64,000 nucleotides of DNA from Rhizophagus irregularis (Eukaryota; Glomeromycota; Glomeromycetes; Glomerales; Glomeraceae), in contig NC_089445.1 in assembly GCF_026210795.1 (NCBI RefSeq), positions 2,852,001 through 2,916,000 on the forward strand, written 5' to 3'. This document shows, in pieces, positions 1 through 9,263 of this stretch. Made by a program: the position numbers and the translations under genes. Positions within the stretch are counted from its first letter, which is position 1. Each line of letters starts with the position of its first letter. The notes under the pieces are model-generated. The model was not told the origin of the DNA. It did no database searches and worked only from the letters and a program-made list of their open reading frames with translations.

Positions 1-2030
1 AAAAAAAGAAATTTAATTAGTAATATTATCATTATTTTAAATATAAAAAAGAAATAATAAAAAGTTAGTAATATTATTAATACATTAGTTAGATATAAAA
101 AAGTAATAAAACGATAGTAGTAATGTTAGTAATATATTAAAAAAATTAAATAAAATACATAAAAGTAAAAAAAAAAATATAATTAATATATGTTAACATA
201 TAATAATAATATAAAAATAAAAACATAAAACGGTGTACATATAGTTGTTTAATTAATATTGTTTAAAATTCACCATTACAATTCCAGAGAGATATTAGTG
301 AAAGTAATTGTTAATTGATATACGTGCATATCACTTTTTGTATAATTAGTAGTTTGGTACAAATATATATATTATATATTATCAAAATAAGTTTTTTATT
401 TAATTTTTATTATTATATGTTAAAATAATTTTGGTATTCATTTTTATTGTCTTTTTTTTCTAAAAAAAAAGAAGAGAAAAGAATATTTTTGAAAAAATAA
501 ACAAAAAATAAACAATAACGTGTTATTAATGCATGTGATCAGCGATCAGCTGAATTTTAATTGGTTAAATGTAGAAATGCGAAAATTAAAAAGCAGAAGT
601 ATTTTTTTTAAAATTTAAATCATACAGATTGTTTTTAAAGTTTAATTAGTAATTTAAAAGTTCTTTTTTTTAATAAGAAAATTTGTAAAAATTTTTCTTA
701 ATACTGCTTAATTTTTAAATTAAAGCCTTAATACTAAATTAGCTAAATTAGAATTAAGAAAAATTTGTGAGAATTTTCTTTGATACTGCTTAATTTTTAA
801 ATTAAAGCTTTAATATTAAATTAGTTAAATTAGAATTAAGCAGTATTAAGAAAAATTCGCAAGAATTTTCCTTGATACTGCTTAATTTTTAAATTAAAGA
901 CTTAATACTACTAAATTAGTTAAATTAGAATTAACATATGGACTGATTTATGGAATTAAGTTTTTATATTCAAAAAACTAACTTTATTAAGAAAATGCTA
1001 ATACAATTTACATGAAAATGATAGATTCACACCGCTGATATAAATAAAATTGATTTGATTATATTATTTTTTGATTTTTTTAATAATATCATTAAAATTA
1101 AAAAATTTAAATATAATTGTCATGACAAAATATTGAATAACTTAACGTGTATGTGTGCTAGACGAATGAATTTATATTCATTAGAAAGAGGTAATCAAGA
1201 GCTATACATAAACCAAATATCACATGAATTGGATCACAAGTTGCTGAATAATTACGTTCAATATATTTATTTTTAACCTTTGACTTTGATCGTTAATATC
1301 TTCACATCTAGTAATTCGATTTGAATAATCTTTTTTCGTTCAGGTAGAGTAGATTTTGGGCTTTCATATGAATATAAATATATGTGTTTAGCATACATAT
1401 ACGCCGAGATATTAACGATTTTGTTAATTGAATAAAACTCTGACCCAAAAATTTTTAAAATTATAATTCTTACCAAAAGATGATCTTTACAGGTATTATT
1501 GGGCTCTTTTTACTTTACTTAACAAGTTTTTATTTGCCATTCTGTTTTAAATTGAATAAATTAATAAAATCAATTTTAAAAAGTAATTAACAAGTAGAAT
1601 AAAATTAGTATAGTAAAAAACAAAAAAAAACATCTCAAAAACTCTAAATCATAACTCACATTTTTATTTTGTATATATTTTTACTAAAAAAAAGAAGGAA
1701 ATAAGGTTAAAAATAAATGAAAAAAGATTTTTCTTATTAATAAAAATTATTAATATTTGTTTTCTTACTTACTAATTAAAAAAAACCTGCTATATATGCC
1801 TATAAACTTTTCTAAGTCACCTAACAAAAATCTGATTGAAAAGTGATTGAAAAGTGATTGAAAAAGAAAGTAGTTGCCATTGTTATTTTTGAATAAACGT
1901 TAAAAAATTTTTTTTTATTTTTTGATAGATTTAGATCATCTGATTATGTAACACATACAATTTAAGCTTGTGAAACATAATTCTTGTTAAAATGTGCAAA
2001 TCTTTATGTTTGGCTAATTTCACGAATTGG
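1..2030. other. AT-rich intergenic DNA
   Basis: No convincing gene is seen. The short open frames here (for example around 1055-1476) begin at TTG or lack codon-like composition, and AT-rich DNA gives such frames by chance. The stretch 675-940 holds three degenerate copies of the 92-bp repeat that is better preserved at 2039-2570. Confidence 0.6.
675..940. repeat. Degenerate copies of the 92-bp tandem repeat
   Basis: About three units with the same internal order as the array at 2039-2570: a hairpin half ending in tactgcttaatttttaaatt, then a ttaaagccttaatactaaat-like spacer. The units differ by point changes and by loss of the first hairpin arm. Confidence 0.7.
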
Positions 2031-2038
2031 CAGATATA

Positions 2039-2570
2039 AGCAGTATTAAGAAAAATTCGCAAGAATTTTCCTTGATACTGCTTAATTTTTAAATTAAAGC
2101 CTTAATACTAAATTAGTTAAATTAGAATTAAGCACAATAAGCAGTATTAAGAAAAATTCGCAAGAATTTTCCTTGATACTGCTTAATTTTTAAATTAAAG
2201 CCTTAATACTAAATTAGTTAAATTAGAATTAAGCAGTATTAAGAAAAATTCGCAAGAATTTTCCTTGATACTGCTTAATTTTTAAATTAAAGCCTTAATA
2301 CTAAATTAGTTAAATTAGAATTAAGCAGTATTAAGAAAAATTCGCAAGAATTTTCCTTGATACTGCTTAATTTTTAAATTAAAACCTTAATACTAAATTA
2401 GTTAAATTAGAATTAAGCAGTATTAAGAAAAATTCACAAGAATTTTCCTTGATACTGCTTAATTTTTAAATTAAAACCTTAATACTAAATTAGTTAAATT
2501 AGAATTAAGCAGTAATAAGAAAAATTCATGAGAATTTTCCTTAATACTGCTTAATTTTTAAATTATAATT
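2039..2570. repeat. 92-bp tandem repeat, six copies
   Basis: Units start with gcagtattaagaaaaattcg at about 2039, 2141, 2233, 2325, 2417 and 2509, giving an exact 92-bp period for the last five. Each unit contains an imperfect inverted repeat (agcagtattaagaaaaattc against gaattttccttgatactgct), so one strand could fold as a row of hairpins. There is no coding potential. Confidence 0.9.
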
Positions 2571-3080
2571 TATAAAAATGATTTATAATTGAGTTTTGAA
2601 TTTAGTATTATCAATCGGACTTTAAACTTAAAAATTAAACAGTATTAACAAAAATTCTTGTGAATTTTTTAATAATTGTGATTTTACATCAGTGAGTTTT
2701 TGGGTAGTACATATTAGCAGATACTAGTATTGTTTGATGCTTTAAAGTGTAGAAAAACTTACTCTATCACACGTCAAATAAATAAAAATTGGCTGATTTT
2801 AGCTATATTTGTCCGATTTGTAACTTTTTACAGCTGTATTACCAATTCTTAACCACATTTTTCAGTTTTTTCACTATACAAAAAAATTGTATATACATTA
2901 TGAAATATATATTTTTATAAAAAATTATATTGTAATATTGAATTAAAATTTAAAAAATATTTTATTAAGCAATATTAAATAAAAAACTAATCTTAAATAA
3001 TTAAATTTTAAACGAAATACATTAAGAATATAAATTTACTTGTAATTTAATGTAATACGCATAATTATAAAAAATTAATA
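2571..3080. other. AT-rich spacer
   Basis: I see no gene, RNA or clear repeat between the two tandem-repeat fields. Confidence 0.5.
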
Positions 3081-3084
3081 ACTC

Positions 3085-4130
3085 CACAAATATTAACTGT
3101 GCCTTCATTAAAATAAATATTCAAGTAGATTCTAAGCTGCTGAACAATTTTTAATTAATAAAAGAAGTCGATTTACTTTGGCTAAAGTGCTTAAAATACG
3201 CTCTGAAGTAACAAAATGGAAAAAATAAAATTCGTAAATGAGTACCGTTGTGAAAATCGTGAATAACTCATCAAGTATTAACTGTACCTTCGTAAAAATT
3301 AATATCCAAGTAGATTTTGACCTGCCGAACAACTATCAATTAATAAAAGAAGTCGATTTACTTTGACTAAAGTGCTCAAAATACGCTCTGAAGTGACAAA
3401 ACGGAAAAAAATAAAATTCGTAAATGAGTACTGTTGTGAAAATCGTGAATAACTCATCAAGTATTAACTGTACCTTCGTAAAAATTAATATCCAAGTAGA
3501 TTTTGACATGCTAAACAACTTTCAATTAATAAAAGAAGTCGATTTACTTTGACTAAAGTTCTCAAAATACGCTCTGAAGTGACAAAACGGAAAAAAATAA
3601 AATTCGTAAATGAGTACCATTGTGAAAATCGTGAATAACTCATCAAGTATTAACTGTACCTTCGTGAAAATTAATATTCAAGTAGATTTTGACATGCTAA
3701 ACAACTTTCAATTAATATAAGAAGTTGGTTTACTATGGATAAAGTGCTCAAAATACGCTCTGAAGTGACAAAATGAAAAAAATAAAAGTCGTGAATGAGT
3801 ACTGTTGTGAAAATTGTAAATAACTCATCAAGTATTAACTGTACCTTCGTGAAAATTAATATTCAAGTAGATTTTAACCTGCCGAACAACTTACAATTAA
3901 CATAAGAAGTTGATTTACTTTGGCTAAAGATCTCAAAATACGCTCTGAAGGTAAAAAAATTTGTAACTTAATACTACTGTATAATATAAAAAATGTAAAT
4001 AATTCCAAAAATATTAACTGTACTTTTATGATCTTAACAGTTTTAAACTTACTAAACTACTTTTAATTAAAAGAATAAGATTTACTTCAGCCAAAATGCT
4101 CAAACCATACTTTGAAATATATGTAAAAAA
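3085..4130. repeat. About 186-bp satellite-like tandem repeat
   Basis: The segment gaagtcgatttactttg and its variants recur at about 3164, 3349, 3535, 3721 and 3906, a period of 185-186 bp. Surrounding segments such as attaactgtaccttcgt and aatacgctctgaagt repeat in step. A sixth, strongly diverged unit follows to about 4130. The minus-strand open frames across it are by-products of the repeat and not genes. Confidence 0.9.
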
Positions 4131-4268
4131 AATATAATATTTGTTTATATTTTAAATTATGAGTTATTTAATTTAAATGTATTTATATTTAAGAAAAAAA
4201 ATATTTTAATTCTATTTTATAAAGTATTTAAAAAGTATTTTAGTAAAGTTTTTAAGGCAAAAAAAATA

Positions 4269-4454
4269 CAGTTCACCCTCGCTATAGTGAAGCTCATGGG
4301 CTGAAGGTTAAGATTCACTATAGTAAGGGATTCACTATAGCGAAGGTGAACTGTATTAAGAATTATTATTTATATAGAAAATCCGTACCTGAGCTTTTCT
4401 TTACTATAGCAAATTATTCACTATATAAAAATTCACTATAGCGAGGGTGAACTG
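4269..4454. mobile_element. Pogo/Tc1-mariner-like MITE, 186 bp
   Basis: Perfect terminal inverted repeats of at least 22 bp: CAGTTCACCCTCGCTATAGT at the left end and its complement at the right. The element is flanked by TA on both sides (4267-4268 and 4455-4456), the target duplication of Tc1/mariner/pogo elements. It has no coding capacity, so it would be mobilised in trans. It lies 126 bp left of the Polinton. Confidence 0.88.
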
Positions 4455-4580
4455 TAATTATAACTGAAATAAAAAAAAAAATCTAAGTTAATAAATAAAT
4501 ATTAAACCGTAATACATAATCACATGTTATATATTAAAATCGAAAAATCCTATTACAAATAACCAAAAATCGGCAATTTC

Positions 4581-5492
4581 AGTAGGGCAAACTTGGGGGT
4601 TCTGGGACAGCGGCTATCACATAGGTCTAACCATAATTTAGTGTACCCCCAGACCACCTAGCCTTGATTTCTGATATGATAACACTATACCTGTTTTTCT
4701 ATCCCCAGACCACCTAACCTTGATTCCCGATATGTTATTACTTGATAGCTAAAAAAGAACCCCCAAGCGTTGTAGATAAGATTAACATCATTTATTCCTA
4801 GGCATTATTACCACGCATGAATCCATTCCAGGGTATCATAATTTTATGCTATATCAGATTGCCTTTATAAGTGCTAAAGGTATGAAGGACACGAAGTGTC
4901 TGTAATACTGATAGCACGATTCAGCAATCCATTGTGGCATACTATTTTTATGATACTCTAAAATGGATTCATTCGATAATTTAAGCCATTCATGCTCTAA
5001 CCAAAAATTTTTAACAGGAAGGCAACTAGACATATTGTAAAGCTTTTCCTGCTATACGAAAAAATCTGGGACAGCGAAGTCTAACCAAAAATCTAACCCA
5101 GGTCTAACCAAAAATGTATAGCAGGAAGGCAACTAGATATGTTTTAAAGCTTTTCCTCCTATACGAAAAAATCTGGGACAGCGAAGTCTAACCAAAAATC
5201 CGACCCAGGTCTAACCAAAAAATGTATAGCAGGAAGGTAACTAGATATATTGTAAAGCTTTCCTTGCAATACGAAAAAATCTGGGACAACAGGTCTAACC
5301 AAAAGTCTAACCAAAAATCCGTCCGAGGTCTAACCAAAAAATATACAGCAGGAAGACAACTAGACATATTGTAAAGCTTCCCCTGCAATACGAAAAAATC
5401 TGGGACAATAAAGTCTAACCAAAATTTAACCCTAATCATAAATTGCTCTGATTCTTTGACGAAGCCTATTTTCATACCGATTTTGATAGTAA
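4581..5492 (+). repeat. Left terminal inverted repeat of the Polinton (912 bp)
   Basis: Its reverse complement matches 15449-16361 almost throughout. One length difference was seen: a run of six A at about 5392 against seven T at 15543. It contains two copies of a 35-bp module around agaccacctaRccttgatt (about 4645 and 4701). It also contains four tandem units of 104-121 bp (5018-5430) rich in ggtctaaccaaaaa. The inner end overlaps the last 20 codons of the small Cys-rich gene. Confidence 0.93.
5018..5430. repeat. Subterminal tandem repeats within the left TIR
   Basis: Four units each start near ggaaggcaactagacatatt (about 5018, 5122, 5228 and 5349), pass through gtaaagctttYcctgc and cgaaaaaatctgggaca, and end in one or more gtctaaccaaaaa blocks. 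Mirror copies lie in the right TIR. Repeated subterminal motifs of this kind often bind transposition or replication proteins. That role is inferred. Confidence 0.8.
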
Positions 5493-5668
5493 CTCCCAAT
5501 ATGAGATTGACATCGACCACTAGATGAACCTGTAGGTTTACCACATACAGCACAAGGAAAGCGTGATTTTGTCTTCCAATGAATGCGACAACCTTCTGGC
5601 CTCACACAAGGACGACCACAAGGCTTTCCTGTGTTATGTAAATATTCACAAGTATATTCTCCAATCAT
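5432..5668 (-). CDS. Small Cys/His-rich putative zinc-binding protein (78 aa)
   Basis: Starts at ATG 5666-5668; codons further upstream on this strand are open but lie antisense to the divergent neighbour. The product has a Cys/His set C7, C17, C21, C27 and H30, then a CxxC pair at C39 and C42, then C53 and H56. This suggests two zinc sites. The C-terminus is basic (RYENRLRQRIRA). Small Cys-rich fingers with a GxxCGR-like motif occur in Polinton-like and large DNA virus genomes, but I do not assign a function. The last 20 codons lie inside the TIR, so the right TIR carries a headless copy of its tail. It is divergent from the 125-aa gene, with 52 bp between the two starts. Confidence 0.6.
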   Translation of the reverse strand: MIGEYTCEYLHNTGKPCGRPCVRPEGCRIHWKTKSRFPCAVCGKPTGSSSGRCQSHIGSYYQNRYENRLRQRIRAIYD

Positions 5669-5720
5669 TTTTATTAAGTATAAATAAGTTAAATTAAAAA
5701 AAACTTTACATGATATAAAA
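5669..5720. promoter_or_regulatory. Divergent intergenic promoter region
   Basis: A 52-bp A/T-rich gap separates the start codons of two divergently oriented genes. Both must be transcribed from here or from within the neighbouring gene. No canonical box is certain. This is inferred from gene layout. Confidence 0.4.
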
Positions 5721-6098
5721 ATGATGTCTACCCAAGCTATACCAGCTAAGCCAACATACCGTGAAATTGAATCAGCTCTAATTGCTGTAATTAAAGCAGG
5801 CATCCTTTACAAGAAACCAAAGGATGGTAAATTCATGTTATGTTACAAACAAAGGATAATCAAATTGCGTCAAGCAGAAGAACCAGAAAATTTTGTTCTT
5901 GAAACAGCACAATCTATTCTACCTAATGAGACAAAGTATCAGCAAATCTTGGAAAATTATAAGACCTGGTATAGCAGAGAGCCAAAACTTTTGTCTGCTA
6001 TTAATAAGCTATACAGGTTATACTATGAATTGGCAAAAGACTACTTCCTCACAGACTCCCAAGCAGATGATGAGGTAGAAGACTATCTTAATTCATAA
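5721..6098 (+). CDS. Hypothetical Polinton protein (125 aa)
   Basis: Opens with ATG-ATG at 5721 and encodes a mostly helical, soluble-looking protein with no membrane segment and an acidic end (DDEVEDYLNS). I recognise no domain. Its frame is open with a normal amino-acid mix, and it fills the space between the Cys-rich gene and the integrase. Its 3' end overlaps the convergent integrase gene by 11 bp, typical of the dense packing in this element. It could be a minor particle protein or DNA-binding accessory, but the sequence does not show which. Confidence 0.6.
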   Translation: MMSTQAIPAKPTYREIESALIAVIKAGILYKKPKDGKFMLCYKQRIIKLRQAEEPENFVLETAQSILPNETKYQQILENYKTWYSREPKLLSAINKLYRLYYELAKDYFLTDSQADDEVEDYLNS

Positions 6099-7197
6099 GT
6101 ACCCATTGTGGTGGAAGTTCTGTATCATCTGGTATAACCAAAAGTTCTTCCCTCACAAAGGATCTCTCTGATTCTTTACCATCATCATCAATAAGCCAGT
6201 ACAAAACTGGTTGATTTTTCTGTGTTAAAGACATATGGATATGATAAATCTTAGGTGACCAATTCATATCTCCTGCTCGACGTCTTCCACCTTCCAGATC
6301 ATTTGGTTCAAGTAAGTACCTTACACTTATATTAGGTGGTAGTTTCTCTTCTTCATACCCAACAGGTCCATCACGAGGATAAGAAGATCTGGAAGACACT
6401 CGTGATTTTTTTATAGCTATAGCAGGAGATATACCAAGTTGTTGGGTCACTGAGTTATTTATACTTTCTACAGCAATAGGTAAGTTTTTTACCCAGACTC
6501 GAGATCTCGTTTTACCTAAAGTTAGTAAGTCAGATGCATCTTGAGAGGGAAATAGTTTCTCAACCAAGGTACGATTATATCGCTCCACAATGCCAACAGT
6601 ACGCTTAGACTTGGCCTTTTGAATCTTTACACCATGGGAAGTCATCAGCTTTTCACACTCACCTTTAAACTCTGAACCCCTATCTGTAATCAATAATTTT
6701 GGCCAAGTAAGCGGACATGTTGTATCATCATATACCTTTTCAAAAGCCCGAGCAATAGTATGAGAAGTTAGGATTCCCTGTCGATCTTTAACACTGGTTG
6801 AACCTATAGGGACACTTTCTTTATACCTTGATGCTATATCAACTATATTGAGACAGAAAAGATAAGTCACATGTCCAACCTTGTCATATGGCATATACAA
6901 AATGTCAGCTTGATGAACTTCATTGGGAACTTGTATAGAACTAAAACTTACACGAGGGATAAATCGGGGACGAGGTTTGTGGATTTGATGTACTGCCTGT
7001 CTTTCAAGCCAATCCTCCACTTCATCCAAGGTGAAATCATATCCAGCATTTTGTGATGTCTGATACAATTTTTTGGCAGTCCTCTGATATCCAGATGGTT
7101 GGTAAAATATTCTGCATAAAGTCGAAGTCACCTCTACATTTCGTGCTTCATCAGAATCTATTGGAATAATAGGAATCAATGGGAGTTGAACAGGCAT
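6088..7197 (-). CDS. rve-family integrase (retroviral/Polinton type)
   Basis: About 369 aa from the first in-frame ATG at 7195-7197; the frame is open further upstream but only to a TTG. It contains the rve catalytic core: D98 in VHQADILYM, D172 in LLITDRGSEF and E205 in VGIVERYNRT, which form the DDE metal-binding triad. The C-terminal 100 residues, with GDMNWSPKIY and FVREELLVIP, look like the small beta-barrel tail of retroviral and Polinton integrases. It would insert the element's linear DNA, leaving the 6-bp duplication seen at the ends. Its start overlaps the divergent gag-like start by 19 bp, and its end overlaps the 125-aa gene by 11 bp. All three acidic residues are present, so it may be active. 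Confidence 0.92.
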   Translation of the reverse strand: MPVQLPLIPIIPIDSDEARNVEVTSTLCRIFYQPSGYQRTAKKLYQTSQNAGYDFTLDEVEDWLERQAVHQIHKPRPRFIPRVSFSSIQVPNEVHQADILYMPYDKVGHVTYLFCLNIVDIASRYKESVPIGSTSVKDRQGILTSHTIARAFEKVYDDTTCPLTWPKLLITDRGSEFKGECEKLMTSHGVKIQKAKSKRTVGIVERYNRTLVEKLFPSQDASDLLTLGKTRSRVWVKNLPIAVESINNSVTQQLGISPAIAIKKSRVSSRSSYPRDGPVGYEEEKLPPNISVRYLLEPNDLEGGRRRAGDMNWSPKIYHIHMSLTQKNQPVLYWLIDDDGKESERSFVREELLVIPDDTELPPQWVLMN

Positions 7198-9263
7198 ATC
7201 TTGATCTGCTAAATAGCAACTTTGCTTTACGTAAAGAGCTGATATTAGAGGAAACAAATAATATTTCCAATAAGGAGAAAATCCATAAACTCACAAAGGA
7301 GATAGAGGCATGTGAACGATATATCTTCTATCTTGAAAAAAATCTTGTTTCACGTGAGGATGAGATCGATCAGTTAAAGGCAGAGTGTCAGTCCACTTTA
7401 GTTGAACTTGGAAAGTATCGAGATCACTTAGAGTTAAAGGAAGAGGCACTTGTTGCCCAGGATGAACGTATTATTCAGCTTGAAGACACAGTAGATAAAC
7501 TCAAAAAACGCATTCAAGAATTATCTTTATGTAAAGGAAAGATAGAAATGGATGAAGATAATGAATTATTCAATCCTATTCTAAGAATACTAGACCGCCG
7601 ACGGGCAGTTGCAGATTGTGTGTCTGAGATTCGACTATTTTTTGATCGGAATAGGATTCCAATTCCACAAGACATAGATGATGTCTTTAATGCTACCACT
7701 CAAAGTCTTGATGAAATTATTCGTCAAGCTGCTCTAATGCAAGAAATTGGTGTAGACCAACTAAATCAGATAGAAGGATTGCAGACATTACTTGGAGAAT
7801 CTTTAGATCGTACAAATGCTCTTAATCAAGACTTAATAAGAGTACGTGATGATTTTACATATGAGACAAATGCTCGTAGACACTGGGAAACTGTTGCACA
7901 ACAGAATCAAGCACGTATTGCAGGAATACAAATAGCCAATCTAGGTATACGTTTTCTGAATAGACGTAAAGATGCACAACTGGCAAACCAGCAGAATCAG
8001 CTGGTAAATCAACAGAATCAGATAGCAAACCAACAGAATCAGATAGCTGAGCATAGAAGGAATGCACACAGGCTGATGTTACGCTATAATGCTGATACAG
8101 AACGTTGGAGAAGAAGGCATGCAGGTTGTATACGTCAGGCACAAAACTGGCAAAGACAATATAGGATTTCACAGACCCAAGTACAAGCACAGGCCCAAAA
8201 TATTTTAAATTTACAACAACAAATATTAGCGTTACAAAACAATCCTCCAAACATGGCTACAATACAAGATGTCATGCATACTATATCACCAGGTCTTGCA
8301 CAGTTACCATTTTATGATGGACAAGAGCCGCCAGACTCTTATTATCAAAAGCTTAGAGCTGTCAATGAAATGGCTCGTCCACTAGCTGTTGCTGTTTTTA
8401 ATGCTGCTATGAGGTGTAGTGTTATGAAAAATAAAATGTCTGGTAGATTTATTCCTGTTCCAGCAAATAATCCATATAATGCCAATGCTGCTATTAATAC
8501 AGAACCAGAGTTTCTAAACTGGCTGCAAGGAAAATATAGAGATGTGATGGTTGGAACAAATCAAGGTGCTATAATAGCACTCATGAATGAATCATTTTCT
8601 CCTATAGATACACCAGATACATATGCAAAAAGGATTCGATCATTAGCACAAGGACAAGTATATGCTGAAATTTTACCTTATCTATATAATCATTTGCCTG
8701 ATGTTTTAGAAATGAGAGTTAGAATTGCTGCTCCTGCTGATCTTGATGCTTTCTTTAATGAGTTACGTAATAAATGGTATGAAAGTGGAGGGCGAAAAAA
8801 TCCAACCACTATAGTAGAACAACCACAGAATAGAACTGCATTAGAAAAGCTTGCAGATATAGCAGTACGTCTTGGCTATACTGGTGACATAACAAATCCT
8901 GTAGCAATACATACTTTCATTGAGAGTGATCTTACCAGAAAGTTAGGTGGACAAACACAACATCTAAGAAAAGATCACTTCGGAACTGGTCAGGTTAAAA
9001 AGGTGACAAAGACAACCAAATCTTCTCCTAAACGTCATTGCTCAAACTGTGGTAGAACAGGTCATTCCAAAAACAAGTGTTCACGGAGTAGACGTACTAA
9101 GAAAGTTAACAATACTCACATAGTTGACTATGAAGAATCTGAAAGTGATGAGGAAACTGATGAAGAAACTGAGGAAGAGTTAACTGAAGAAGAAGAGGAG
9201 GAGGATGAACCTCAGAATTGCTTTAGTGTAAAAAAAAAACTCATCAACGTGGAATTTCGGTAA
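7179..9263 (+). CDS. Gag-like protein with coiled coil, capsid-like region and CCHC knuckle
   Basis: 694 aa from ATG 7179. In order: a charged coiled coil (about 20-125), a Gln/Asn stretch built from a seven-residue ANQQNQ(L/I) repeat (264-290), a helical region resembling Ty3-type Gag capsid (about 375-535, with LPFYDGQEP, FLNWLQGKYRD and SLAQGQVYAEILPYL), a basic linker, one retroviral zinc knuckle CSNCGRTGHSKNKC (621-634, CX2CX4HX4C), then a Glu-rich acidic tail. Gag proteins assemble particles and bind nucleic acid. Its presence next to PolB and an integrase is unusual. It ends at TAA 9261-9263, in frame with the open frame of the protease. An A10 run (9230-9239) lies just before the stop. 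The capsid assignment rests on pattern, not on an alignment. Confidence 0.8.
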   Translation: MGVEQAYLDLLNSNFALRKELILEETNNISNKEKIHKLTKEIEACERYIFYLEKNLVSREDEIDQLKAECQSTLVELGKYRDHLELKEEALVAQDERIIQLEDTVDKLKKRIQELSLCKGKIEMDEDNELFNPILRILDRRRAVADCVSEIRLFFDRNRIPIPQDIDDVFNATTQSLDEIIRQAALMQEIGVDQLNQIEGLQTLLGESLDRTNALNQDLIRVRDDFTYETNARRHWETVAQQNQARIAGIQIANLGIRFLNRRKDAQLANQQNQLVNQQNQIANQQNQIAEHRRNAHRLMLRYNADTERWRRRHAGCIRQAQNWQRQYRISQTQVQAQAQNILNLQQQILALQNNPPNMATIQDVMHTISPGLAQLPFYDGQEPPDSYYQKLRAVNEMARPLAVAVFNAAMRCSVMKNKMSGRFIPVPANNPYNANAAINTEPEFLNWLQGKYRDVMVGTNQGAIIALMNESFSPIDTPDTYAKRIRSLAQGQVYAEILPYLYNHLPDVLEMRVRIAAPADLDAFFNELRNKWYESGGRKNPTTIVEQPQNRTALEKLADIAVRLGYTGDITNPVAIHTFIESDLTRKLGGQTQHLRKDHFGTGQVKKVTKTTKSSPKRHCSNCGRTGHSKNKCSRSRRTKKVNNTHIVDYEESESDEETDEETEEELTEEEEEEDEPQNCFSVKKKLINVEFR

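Noticed and set aside
1055-1476. Two short open frames on opposite strands
   Set aside because: They start at TTG or lie in AT-rich DNA, have low-complexity composition and show no motif.
3132-3518. Two nearly identical minus-strand open frames
   Set aside because: They are the same phase of the 186-bp tandem repeat and not a duplicated gene.
5188-5553. Minus-strand frame across the left TIR, with a mirror frame in the right TIR
   Set aside because: The frame arises from TIR tandem units and repeats the gtctaaccaaaaa block; no protein-like composition.
7855-8250. 131-codon antisense frame within gag
   Set aside because: Shadow of the gag-like gene created by its Gln-rich repeat; Val/Ser-rich with no motif.
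9230-9245. Canonical -1 frameshift heptamer (A AAA AAC) at the end of gag
   Set aside because: A simple -1 shift gives only about 20 codons before a stop at 9299-9301 and does not reach the protease frame, so it cannot alone explain a Gag-Pro fusion.
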